Assembly (NCBI RefSeq): GCF_000524195.1
Contig: NW_020170383.1
Location: forward strand, 1,517,612 to 1,581,611
DNA from: Echinococcus granulosus
Taxonomy: Eukaryota; Platyhelminthes; Cestoda; Cyclophyllidea; Taeniidae
Direction: 5' to 3'
DNA length: 64,000 nucleotides
Both the position numbers and the translations under genes were made by a program. The notes below the pieces were generated by a model, which made no database searches, was not told the DNA's origin, and saw only the letters and a program-made list of their open reading frames with translations. Of the stretch, positions 27,474 to 37,449 are shown piece by piece; within the stretch, counting starts at the first letter, position 1, and every line of letters begins with the position of its first letter.

Positions 27474-28597
27474 AATCAGCTAAAACTAGGACGAGGAAAA
27501 GCAAATCCACAGAGAAGGTCGCAGGAATAACAAATGACAATGATAGACTACCTTAACCATAACTCACCCAAGATCTGTCGAAAGCACAGGTCAGCATTTC
27601 AAATAGCGGTATTTCATCGGAGATTACTTAAACACATGGTTTTAAAAAAACCGATTAGAAGTTAAAATGGTTGGTTTATTATTTTTAACGAATATGAGCA
27701 AATTGTATTTAAGTCACATGCAACACCAATGTTCATTCGATTCAAGTAATTTTCTTCAAAATGGCATTACGTAGAGAAAGAATTAGAACACAAAAGCTTC
27801 CAAGGACTGATCCGAGCCAAAAGTTTAAAGCAGGTGCTCATCACAGGAATTTCTCAACAGATTCCCAACTTTCTTAAAGCCATAGTAGGTCATGTCGACA
27901 AGGGAGACCCAACCCCAACGCATCGAGGAGCTAGGACATGCACACGACCAAGGAGGCTACGCATTATGCAGCACCATACCCCAAGATGGTTGCAAAGCCC
28001 ACGAACCCCAACGAGCACTAAAGAAGAGCACCAAGCCGCGACACCAGACTGCATCCCACGCGTCACAGTCAGACGCACCAAACCCCCACCCCGAAGGCGT
28101 ATCGGAGGGCAGAAACAGCGAAGACACGCCCAGGTGGCTGCAGACTAGAACCAGCACGCAACCCAGTCGCCACAGGCTGAGCTAATGCTCGCAAAGGCAA
28201 CCTCAGCCGCCAGTCCTCAAGACCTGGTGGAAAACTCAAAGCCGCTCGCATAATGTAAGAGAGACGGACAACAAAAGTATAGTATTTACTATGGAAAGCA
28301 TTGTGTAGCGATAAACTGATGTTCTTGCAAGAACACACTCCATAAGTGAACGGTGAATCTGAAAGGAAAAAAGTGGAGCAAACTCAGGATCATTTACATG
28401 ACAGCCGACGCCGATTTGCTGCCCTGCGACCGGCAATCAACAGCAAACCCTATGAACCGAGAAAAAAGATACGCAAAGAAATCTTGTACGGAAGAAAATT
28501 GTGATCTGTGCCATGAAGAAATTAAAATGCGCAACAAGGCATCTATTGACTCCTGTCAGGAAGTGAGGACTAAGAAGAAGCATATTTACCCAATGGC
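27474..28597. other. intergenic region with a GC-rich block
   Basis: This stretch separates the TMEM33 3' end from the zinc-finger gene start, both on the minus strand. The part from about 27890 to 28250 is distinctly rich in G+C and in CCA/AAG runs. It is open in several frames on both strands, but no frame resembles a known protein. It could be a regulatory island, a noncoding exon or old mobile DNA. Confidence 0.5.
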
Positions 28598-29868
28598 TCA
28601 TGTTGTACGATCCGGTGGGCTGAGTTTTGAGATGAAATTAATAGTACCGTGAATGGTAGATTTGACGAAGTGGGGACAATTATGATGATTGGCTAGTTGA
28701 CAAAATGCGATTCGAAGCTCAGAGAATATACGTCTAAAAATGAAAATTTGTTAAGTATTCATGAATAAGGTAAAAAAGACGGGTTTGCAGTTGGTAGGAG
28801 AATGCACAGCCGTATCAAATAATCAACGCTACCCGAGGGACTGGAATACACTAAGAAGTGTAAATCAACAAGCTCTAGAAATTCATTAAGCTTACCGACA
28901 ATATGGATTTCGACGAGATGCGTAACGAAGTTTGAGGAAATGGTAATAGAAGAAAGGCAGAAGTAGAGTGCGACCAGAGAAGGCAAGTACAATAGAGATA
29001 ATCATTAGAAGAATTTCATGAATGGCAACAATACGCAGTATGTTATCACCCTGACTTTGCGCCTTAGAAACAAGGTCACGTGCTTTCGTTGCCCAAATGG
29101 GTGGGATTTCTGCCTTACCGACGTATATCTACAGAAACAATGCAGGGTTGAATAAGGCATTTCAGTAGGACGAAACAAAGACCATGTTTACGCAAACAAT
29201 ATAAAAGGCAACTTTAACGAGCTAAGGAATCTTAACACAGAGAAAGTTCACCAACCGTTAAGAGATTCTGGGTGAACCCGAGGCAATGAAGGGAAGCAAA
29301 GCAAAATATGGGAGCGAGAGCGACTAAAAATAACATGAAAAACGTTAGTGCCATACATTATGCTTGCTTAGGACAACACATTCAGCAGTAGAAATTGCCC
29401 GACTGAAAATTTTACGTTGTTTAACAAAATGAAACACCCACCAAAATTACACAATTTATCCACAATTTAGAGCTTACCAGTAACTGGAGGAGTCAGTAGA
29501 AAGATGATGGAATAAAGAAGATAATGCAGAGAATCCTCGGAGACAATTAGCTGTACAGATTCCTGTGATAGGCGTGGTTGATTCCCACTTTGAGCAATAC
29601 GTTGGTGTAATCGAAGTGCAAAAGTAGCTGCATTAGCAATAATGGCACGCTGATACCATGGATACGTGTTTCCGAATAATGAGCCCAAGAAATAAAAGAG
29701 ACAGCTGAATATCGTGACAAGCCTGGTAATATACATTAGCGTGTTGGACCAGTTCGACGCAAGAAAAGTCTAGGGTAAAAAATGTGAAGGAGTTTTGCGT
29801 GATTAGATGATACATCGCACAAGAGAAGTATATACCTTAATGCCTTGATCAGATTCAGCCGAAGCCAT
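28598..29868 (-). CDS. TMEM33: TMEM33 (ER transmembrane protein 33)
   Basis: Five exons: 29868-29836, 29769-29478, 29323-29256, 29128-28896, 28733-28598. Phases agree and give 253 residues (human about 247). The family signature WYQRAIIANAATFALRLHQR is followed by SEDSLHYLLYSIIF, both strongly family-like. Hydrophobic segments lie near residues 22-43, 90-125 and 160-180. FFYYHFLKLRYASRRNPYC and a C-terminal SELRIAF...FISKL block complete the match. TMEM33 is an ER and nuclear-envelope protein that works with reticulons and modulates PERK/IRE1 signalling in vertebrates; that role is carried over from the family. The ATG directly follows an AG acceptor (ctccag then ATG). The first coding exon is therefore either preceded by a cis exon or trans-spliced. 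The gene diverges from Rab4. Confidence 0.95.
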
Positions 29869-29870
29869 CT

Positions 29871-30360
29871 GGAGCAAACGAAAGAAAGCCCCGCAATTCA
29901 AAAGTAGGGGGAAACCCCACTTCATTGAAATGAACTGTTGGGCAAATGATCATTCCACTAGTGTAATGAGCAAAGTGTAAGTTTTTTAGAAAATAGGTAA
30001 ACGAGTCAATTTCATGCCAATGACGTGTTTTGGTAGAATCGAATACTGCCTCAGTACAAGTGCACTTTACTAAGAGCGGTGTTCTTCAGACATTGCCCCT
30101 AAAATTGCTTTTTAGGAGGCTTCGATGCCAATTTTAGTCACGAAGTATCACGAAGGCTTTAAATTAGTAAGTGTTATACACACTTTTATACATTTATTGC
30201 CCTTAGGGTTTATCCTTATTCTACTTGACGCCCATCCCTTAAGACACCGTGGTAAGAAACTCATATACTTAAGCTATACGAAATTTCGAAGGTAGCTTCT
30301 ATTGCATTGAATCAAAGACCTCAAGATGGGTCGTTTAGCTTTCTCATCATGTGACATGCG
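29871..30360. other. TMEM33 side of the TMEM33/Rab4 intergenic space
   Basis: About 490 nt upstream of TMEM33, A+T-rich, with no open frame worth calling. It presumably includes part of the divergent promoter. No specific motif was assigned. Confidence 0.4.
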
Positions 30361-30421
30361 TTAGGGTACGGGGGCTATTGGCCAGTCCGGGAGGACAGTC
30401 CAACTGGCAAAGGTACCCTAA
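30361..30421. repeat. 61-nt imperfect inverted repeat (hairpin)
   Basis: The outer arms are TTAGGGTAC (30361-30369) and its exact complement GTACCCTAA (30413-30421). Inside them TTGGCCAGT faces ACTGGCAA with one bulge. The next bases (30422-30442) again form a short G6/C5 hairpin. The region lies 180 nt from a solo LTR in the shared TMEM33/Rab4 promoter space. It may be a small noncoding structure or a remnant of mobile DNA. Confidence 0.6.
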
Positions 30422-30599
30422 GGGGGGATCCAAAGTGCCCCCTTTACCAGAAAAGGAGGTGTAACAACCAAAGTATAACAACTGCAATTTAGCGCAAAAG
30501 ACATTCAGGACAAAAAAAGACGGGGCAAACTTCTCAAAAATATAGTTTTTTTCCAAAACAGGGGCTTTTTTGACATAAGTATGAAAAAGTTAAGTATTA

Positions 30600-30797
30600 T
30601 GTAGCGTCCCGGGACTCCCTGAAGACGAAAGAAGACACAATACTCGGGCAGAATATATATATTCAGCACGGAGAAGGTGTCTGGGCTATTGGCATGGCCC
30701 AAAAGGTCAGCCCACCCAGCGAGGTACAAGGGGGCTAATTCGAAGTACAAGAGTGGCGCCTCACCAGAACCGAGGGATAAGCCACTATCGTATTACA
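30600..30797 (-). mobile_element. solo LTR, copy 1
   Basis: This 198-bp unit starts TGTAGCG and ends TATTACA on the + strand, with TG...CA ends as in retrotransposon LTRs. It is flanked by ATTA on both sides (30596-30599 and 30798-30801), a 4-bp target duplication. It is nearly identical, inverted, to 35621-35818. An ATATATAT core sits mid-element. No internal region or partner LTR is adjacent, so it is a solo LTR. The size and ends suit the TRIM-type elements described from taeniid tapeworms, but that link is from memory. Which strand is sense is not known; the strand given is relative to copy 2. Confidence 0.85.
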
Positions 30798-31402
30798 ATT
30801 ATAATCGAAAGTATTTCATTGTAATGTCGTAGTTGCGTCGGCGGCTGAGTTGTAAGTGGGCAGTAGGGAACTTAAAGAAGAGGGAGCAAGGTAGCTTTGC
30901 GGTTTTACCGAATATTTTTGTAAAAAGTTGCTTTCATGTTTTTTGAAATCCAAACTCTTGGAATACTTGTCGTAGCTTTGGGGGATTGGTATTTATGTAG
31001 ATCTTTTTCTGAATATCATTTACGGAGAAGATCTAGACTTTACTATGCACTTTCACTGGGAGATTTGTTTTTAGGTGATGAATTTATGCATACAAATAAT
31101 TTGTGCGGATTTCACTTATTTAGTAGTCCAGTGTTGCTGGAGCTCATAAGATCTCTTGATTCTTCAAGGTTGCTGTCCTACATTAGCCGGTTATTTCATC
31201 GTCAGCCATATTTTTTCCTGTCAATTTCTTACATAAGCTAGCTTCTTCCTTTATTTCAGGGGTCTTCGACGTATTCGAAATTACTGTTTTTTGTGTTTTG
31301 CTACGAACATGGCCAGTGCAGTGTTGTCCCATGAGGGCTAAATTTTGTTACCGGGAGTGTCACCCACTCTTTCATTTTTACAGGAAAAATCAGGTCTCTA
31401 AA

Positions 31403-32942
31403 ATGGAATCGGATAGATTTGACTACCTCTTCAAGTTTCTGATTATCGGCAATGCTGGAACTGGCAAAACTTGCATCCTAAGGCGTTACACTGAGCGGAA
31501 GTTTTTTCCCAACACACAACATACTATTGGGGCTGAATTTGGTAGTCGAGTCATCAGTGTGGATGGAACTCATGTAAAAATTCAGATTTGGGATACTGCA
31601 GGTGAACTACTGGGCATATAATGACCTTTGGTTCTTGTAAATCTTGATTTCTCAACTGTTCGATTATTATATCATCGTGGATTTGTATATCCTATTCTAG
31701 CATAGTTTACTGCCGAGCCAGATGCCACGGGGTTTCATCGCATTCAGACTCTCCTTACTAGCCCTATTTTTCCATATATCTTACAACTGTCGAAGTGGTC
31801 GTGACAACATTTCACGCATGCAAATTCTTTTCGTGATTTCTCTAGGACAGGAACGTTTCCGTTCGATGGCTCGGTCCTACTACCACGACGCGGTGGGCAC
31901 TCTACTTGTCTACGACATCACCAACCGTACCTCTTTTGGCGCCGTCGAACAGTGGCTGGGTGACGCGCGTCAGCTCGCCACGCCTGGTGTCGTCGTAATC
32001 CTCGTCGGCAATAAGAAGGATCTCCAGGTTGACCTCTTTCCTGGCCTGCCTTTATCAACCGAGTAGTTACGGACGGGGCTTATTTGCATTTTCTAAGATA
32101 GAAATTGTGGTACATTTGCTAAATTGTTTAGTTCCGTATCCAGTTGACTGACTTGGTGCTCTTATACCATTATTTCGGGTTGCGATTAGCCAGGTTTCCG
32201 CACTCTTTTTTCAATGAGATATATACTAGTTTTATTGCTCCTCGCACATGAGCAGAGGATGGAATTTAGAAGGGAACGGCCACTAATGGCATCTTTTGTC
32301 CTTTGGGAGCATCGCGAGAGAGAATGACAAGTTAGTTTGTAACCTGTCGTTTTCCGTGTTTATTTCAGTTTTAAAGCCCTTGTAAAACTGCTCTTATATT
32401 GCACTAAAATGAATTGTACCACCCATTTTTCTTTATGGAGGGTCCAGTTTTTGTAAATGATTATAATACCATTTTTTCATTCTGTAGTTTTCGCAATCTG
32501 TCATTTTACGCTGCATTAACTGAGTCGACCGATGGGCACTGAATTTCTTTGTTAAGACACATATGTAAAATGGGCTGCACTTTTTTCCATACCAATACTT
32601 TCGTAAAACGGCATTGGTATCGTCACGTTTATGCAGTCGTCTACTTCACAGGATACGGATGGTCAAGTGACGCACTGGGAGGCGAATACATTTGCGCAGG
32701 AGAATGGGCTACAGTTTATCGAGACCTCAGCCTTGACGGGGGAAAATATTGATGACGCCTTTACATCGTGTGTACGGGTCCTGTTGAGCAAGGTGAAGTC
32801 AGGCGAGTTGGGCGCTGATCGCCTATTGGGCGGAAGTAACAAACAGCACCTCCAAGCGGTCAATCTCACTGCTACCGCTACGTCCGTCTCCGCATCGGAG
32901 TCCTCTGCTGCTACTGCTCATCCCGATACATGCTTGTGCTAA
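31403..32942 (+). CDS. RAB4: Rab4 small GTPase
   Basis: Three exons: 31403-31601, 31846-32027 and 32652-32942. Phases agree and give 223 residues (human Rab4A 218). All G motifs are present: P-loop GNAGTGKT (16-23), HTIGAEF in switch I, WDTAGQERFRS with the catalytic Gln, NKKD (122-125) and ETSALTGEN. Rab4-specific features include FDYLFKFL, the switch I HTIGxEFGS run and ARQLA. The tail ends in Cys-Leu-Cys, a CxC double geranylgeranylation signal. Rab4 directs fast recycling from early endosomes to the plasma membrane. The start ATG sits 19 nt after an AG acceptor (31382-31383) with no coding exon before it. The exon 2-3 intron is 624 nt. It diverges from TMEM33 and converges with RAD1. Confidence 0.97.
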
Positions 32943-34087
32943 GCACTCCATCCCCATCGCCCTTCCTGCATCTCTACTGCGCTACTGCCAGCTGGTATTC
33001 TTTTGCCGTTTTAGGCTCAGTGTGAGTTCCATCTTACCCGCCTAGCGTTCCATGGACAATATCATGGAATCTTTATAAGCTCATTTTGGTGTTTTCACCG
33101 TAGTGGATCAGCACCCTTGATACCATTGAACACCCTCCGAAACTTCCTAGTCCCATTGTATCAATAGCAGATTCGACACATGGTAGGTAGCAGTGATGCA
33201 CTTAACCAAGACCCATGCTGTTCGAGCTTTCTCATCATTTATTTGTATTGTGTTTAGTGTACACACCGCTAAGTTATTAGCTATGCGTCCTGGCTCTTGG
33301 CTCTAACCCCCAATTAAAAGCGGGACTTCTATTTATTTAAGCGTAGTGTTATTCCCACATTAAAGTAGGATATAGCAAGGCCATTGCAGAATCAGTTGAC
33401 AGCATTCTCCCACTTTTCAAATAAGGCAAAAGGCTGGGGTTACTTTCCGCACTCGTGGTCAGGTGAGGTTGCCTCCGTGAATGTGCTGTCTTGTAATGCC
33501 GCCACCTTATTAGTCTTTTGCTCACTTTTAGGTGAACGACACTTCACACTACCCCCTTCACTTCGCCTCTGTTGATGTTGTGAAGTTCTTGGTTTTATTT
33601 CAGAAGTCGACGGAATCATGACGCTTTTGTTTTTGTATCCACTTTAACCCAACAACAATTCCACTATCGTGAAACATCTTCATCACGCTTTCCTCACCAA
33701 ATGTCTGGATCCCTTTTCGATGACCCGAAGGGCTAAACACCTTCACCACCGGTTTTTGTCCTGTAATGCAAGACACCAAACTACCCTGGGTAATGTATTC
33801 GACTGGCTACAGAATTTTGCAATAACAGCGTATCCTCCAAGAGTAGAACCTTGGTTTTCAAAGCTTAGAACCATTTGGATGACATTCGTCTATCAGGAAA
33901 AACGATACTGTCTGAATGCATGGTATCATAATGTTTTATAAAGCTGCATTAGGGAATCGAAAACAAGTCTGAGAAAATAGTCATCTTTACGAGGCGCCAC
34001 CCCTAAGCTGTGCCACTGTATCAGCGTTCACGAAGCCACATTCATCCGGCTCGTTGACATCAGGAACGCACTAAAAATGCAAAGGAA
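32943..34087. other. convergent spacer between Rab4 and RAD1
   Basis: This is the 3' flank of Rab4 and of RAD1. An ATTAAA at 33313-33318 is a possible Rab4 poly(A) signal, about 370 nt past its stop. Open frames are short and unrecognised. Confidence 0.45.
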
Positions 34088-34093
34088 TTTATT
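34088..34093 (-). terminator. possible RAD1 poly(A) signal overlapping its stop codon
   Basis: On the minus strand RAD1 ends in tandem TAA TAA, and an AATAAA hexamer overlaps the first stop. If used, the 3' UTR would be only about 15-30 nt. A more distal signal is possible. Confidence 0.35.
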
Positions 34094-35033
34094 AGATGGG
34101 GGGAGGCTCGCTGCATTCACTCACAAAAAATTCAACAAAGGAGGAGGTTGAGTCGCTGCTCCCAGCTTGTATCATGTACTGCAACGAGAGGAAGCCGCGG
34201 TCATTCATGCGCAACGAGATGCGAGAAGAGAGGGCTAAGGCACGGTTTGTGGAGGGACGAAGAAGGGAGAGGCGGTAGCGCGCGACACAGGGCTCCGAAG
34301 TGGAGCACTCGAACACCTCGACGGGGTCTGAGTCGCGAGGGAAATCGTAGTGTGTCGTGCCTGCAAAGCCGTAGGTGGTGAGTCGCAGACGTGGTTGTGG
34401 AAGTGTAGGCGGAATGATAGCGACTTCGAGTACGTCACTAGTTACGTCCAGCTCCGAGAAGGCCTCTCGCATGCATTCGGGCTTCATGATGACTTTGCTG
34501 ATAAGTTGACTACTGGTGAAGTCGAAATCGAGTACTTCGAGGGCATCCATGGTCTTTATGTTGCACTCTGCAACTACGCCACTGTCTTCAAGACTACAGC
34601 ATTAGACTCAGACCAGTGCTCACAGTAGATCTAGGGTGCCACCATAATCCTTGTAGCAGAGGATCACCGAAGTTAATGAGTTGTTGTTGTTGACACCAAA
34701 TACAGATAGACAATCCTAGAAGTGCTGACAAGTCATGGGCCTACGAGTAGAACGTTCAAATTTATCTTAAATGCAATAATAGGTTGCGTAATCCTGTAGT
34801 CCTGAAACATTTCCGACTGCATGAAAGCGCTTCCTTGGACACATTTTGCATCTTCGACGGTTACCTTCACCCCATTTTTGGAGATAAAGATTGTTGAAAT
34901 CTAGGCGTTGACATTTCAGTCATTAACCACTTACATCACGAAAGTGTACTGCCTTAAGTAAGTTTACGCAAGCCCGTAAGTTATCAGTTTTGGCGTAGAC
35001 CAAGGGATCGCCATCCGCCGCGGGCAAAGTCAT
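34092..35033 (-). CDS. RAD1: RAD1, 9-1-1 checkpoint clamp subunit
   Basis: Four exons: 35033-34935, 34900-34745, 34715-34624 and 34593-34092. Phases agree and give 282 residues, the same length as human RAD1. Two blocks stand out as conserved. One is FISKNGVKVTVEDAKCVQ with the following MFQDYRI. The other is VLDFDF, the CMREAFSELD helix, FPRDSDPVE and RGFLSLQYMI. RAD1 forms a PCNA-like ring with RAD9 and HUS1 that is loaded at damaged DNA and activates ATR. The introns are very short (30-34 nt). An acceptor at 35079-35080 precedes the ATG by 45 nt. It diverges from SGT1 across a spacer holding a solo LTR. Confidence 0.96.
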
Positions 35034-35080
35034 AGCACAGAATTTGTAAACGACCCAAGCGGTGGGGGGACCAATACCCT

Positions 35081-37440
35081 AACAAGCGCGTGCGCAGATA
35101 ACCAATCACTCACATTCATGGTCATCGATTTTCGAATTGCTATGAATGGTTCGTAAAAGGTTCTGTACCGGATATAAGGAAATTCTTAATTTAAGTTTAT
35201 AGTGTTGTCATATACAACTTTAAAAGGTTTCTCTACAAGGTTTCATTCAAATTCCCAACGAGTAACAAAACCTTATTAAATATGGAGTCGGTGATCCACT
35301 TGAAAGGCAAACTAGTTGAAAAATTTCTATTCTGCGAACAAAAGATTCAATTAAGAGGACATTAACTCTGTATGTCTCTAATATAAATAAAAACTTGGGG
35401 GTGTCGTCAAGCCCGAATTTTCCGACGACATTCTGATGAGGTCACATTTCTAGAATAATTCAAGGGATACACTGCACTATACGTTTATTTGAATGTACCC
35501 TCTAGATGAGGTGCGTTCAGTGAACACGATTTTGGTTACGGATCGGTCGCTGTCTCCCCTTGAGGCCAAGGTGTACGCTGAGGTTGCGCCCCTTAGATCA
35601 CTGTACCCTGTTCATAATATTGTAATACGATAGTGGTTTATCCCTCGGTTCTGGTGAGGCGCCACTTTTGTACTTCGAATTAGCCCCCTTGTGCCTCGCT
35701 GGGTGGGCTGGCCTTTTGGGCCATGCCAATAGCCCAGACACCTTCTCCGTGCTGAATATATATATTCTGCCCGAGTATTGTGTCTTCTTTCGTCTTCAGG
35801 GAGTCTCGGGACGCTACAATATAATCAATAAGGAATGCCACTACCTAGTCGCTTCACCCGTTCTAGGGTGATAAGGGCTGAGGATGAGAGGATGAATACC
35901 GGGCATACTACATTATTTTTGCAAAACGGCGAATGCTTAGCCCTTGCCAAGCGGACATAACTAAGCACAGCACATCTGTCTGTCATTAGTTCTGCTACTA
36001 CTATATTTGACGTCGAAAACTAGCAATCCTTAGCTATGAACAATTTTCTCCTGTGCCATAAATTATGGCCAAAATCGGCAAGTTGTAGTTAGTCTTAACA
36101 AGAAACCAGTAGCCGTAGTAAAACGAAATTTGTGCTTAAAATGTCTTAAAAATAACAACTGGGCCATTTTAACTCAGAATTCTCTAGTTTAACCTTAGGT
36201 AGTGATACCACAAATAAAAATATCTAGGCATGATCGGTTTACAAAACGCGATCTGTGTCACCAGATTCCATTGTTTGCAACGCCAGGACGGTTTTTATTG
36301 GCCACTAGAAAAGCGGTACTTTTATAACAAGTTCGTGGTCTTTTGTTTTCCCTAGCATTGATGGACAAGTATTTGATATTGGGTTCCTTAGGTTACGCGT
36401 TAGTCTCTATTTAATTTGGTTTAATTTGGTCCAATGACCATACAGGGCGTTCTGGTAGGTGATTTTGGGGCTCTTCTAAGTTTGTTGATTATTTGACTTA
36501 CCAATCTTTTCAGGCAACTCAACAGTTATATTGCCTCCTCTGCTTCAAATTTAGGTCTTATGAATTACTGCCCCAAGCAAGTATGCTAAATCTAAGCAAA
36601 GCCTAGGAAGTTCCCCTTACTTTATGTTTACTTATGTAAACATGATTAAAGTGGCCCAGTGAGGCTTTGCGTCCAAGCCTTGCCTTCAGTATTTGGTAGT
36701 AATGCTCTTCATTTGTTGCTGAAAAACCTTTCGGTCTACAGTAGTGCAACTCGTTTTTCTCAAATTGGATACTTCTGCTCGATTTCATTTCTGTAACTTA
36801 GAATTCCGGGTCATATGGGAAGTACCGAGTTCTTTTTTGCCCTATGATACCTTGTTATTCCTCTTAGGTATATTTTCTCGGTTGGCTAAATCGCTTCTCC
36901 ATTTAGCATGTACACAGGCGTTATCGTAATACTAACTGCTGGTTTTAATTTCCCTCTTCCATCATTTGATTGATTTGTAATGTAAAAAAAAAAACCCTAA
37001 TTTTGAAGCTGACTTTGTTCTGTAGGTTTCACTTTCGACGGTCATTAGTGGCGTTTATGTATTTCTTTAAGCCATCTGGTTCAATTAAGTTTTTGTACCT
37101 TGTGCAAATCAACATACTTCGCAAGTAGCGTTTGCGTAATGAGTTATTTTCGAAATTTAAACATCTTTGGAATTATTGGTTTATCCGTGACTTGTTTAGT
37201 CGTATCATGAAAATCGTGTATCAGCCATGTAAATCGCAGTTTAATAGTCACGAGTTTAATGGTTTCTCAAGTACTCCTAGGATCTTCCACAATGAATCCA
37301 GCAGTGCGGTCGTAATTTCAGTGGCGAAATATTGACAATTGTTTTGTTGCGCTATATATTGTCCTTGCTTTCTGGTGGATTCGGTTCATATTTTACCACT
37401 GCTAATTTTATTTTTCATGGCCGTTAATGTCTTCATGTTT
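35081..37440. other. RAD1/SGT1 divergent intergenic space
   Basis: About 2.4 kb, A+T-rich, carrying the second solo LTR at 35621-35818. To the right of the LTR the + strand becomes T-rich, as in the SGT1 introns. No coding sequence was recognised; the ORF at 35668-35871 lies mostly inside the LTR and is not a gene. Confidence 0.5.
35621..35818 (+). mobile_element. solo LTR, copy 2
   Basis: This 198-bp unit starts TGTAATACG and ends GCTACA. It is the inverted counterpart of copy 1 at 30600-30797, with only a few substitutions. ATAT flanks it on both sides (35617-35620 and 35819-35822), a 4-bp target duplication that differs from copy 1. The two copies are therefore separate insertions and not ends of one element. 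The ATATATATATTC core could serve as a TATA-like element. Confidence 0.85.
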
Positions 37441-37449
37441 TAGAACACA

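Noticed and set aside
27834..28185. Several overlapping frames on both strands
   Set aside because: GC-rich composition lowers stop frequency; none resembles a known protein.
35668..35871. Open frame sharing a peptide with the frame at 30505-30750
   Set aside because: Both lie mostly inside the repeated LTR, so the likeness reflects the DNA repeat and not a protein family.
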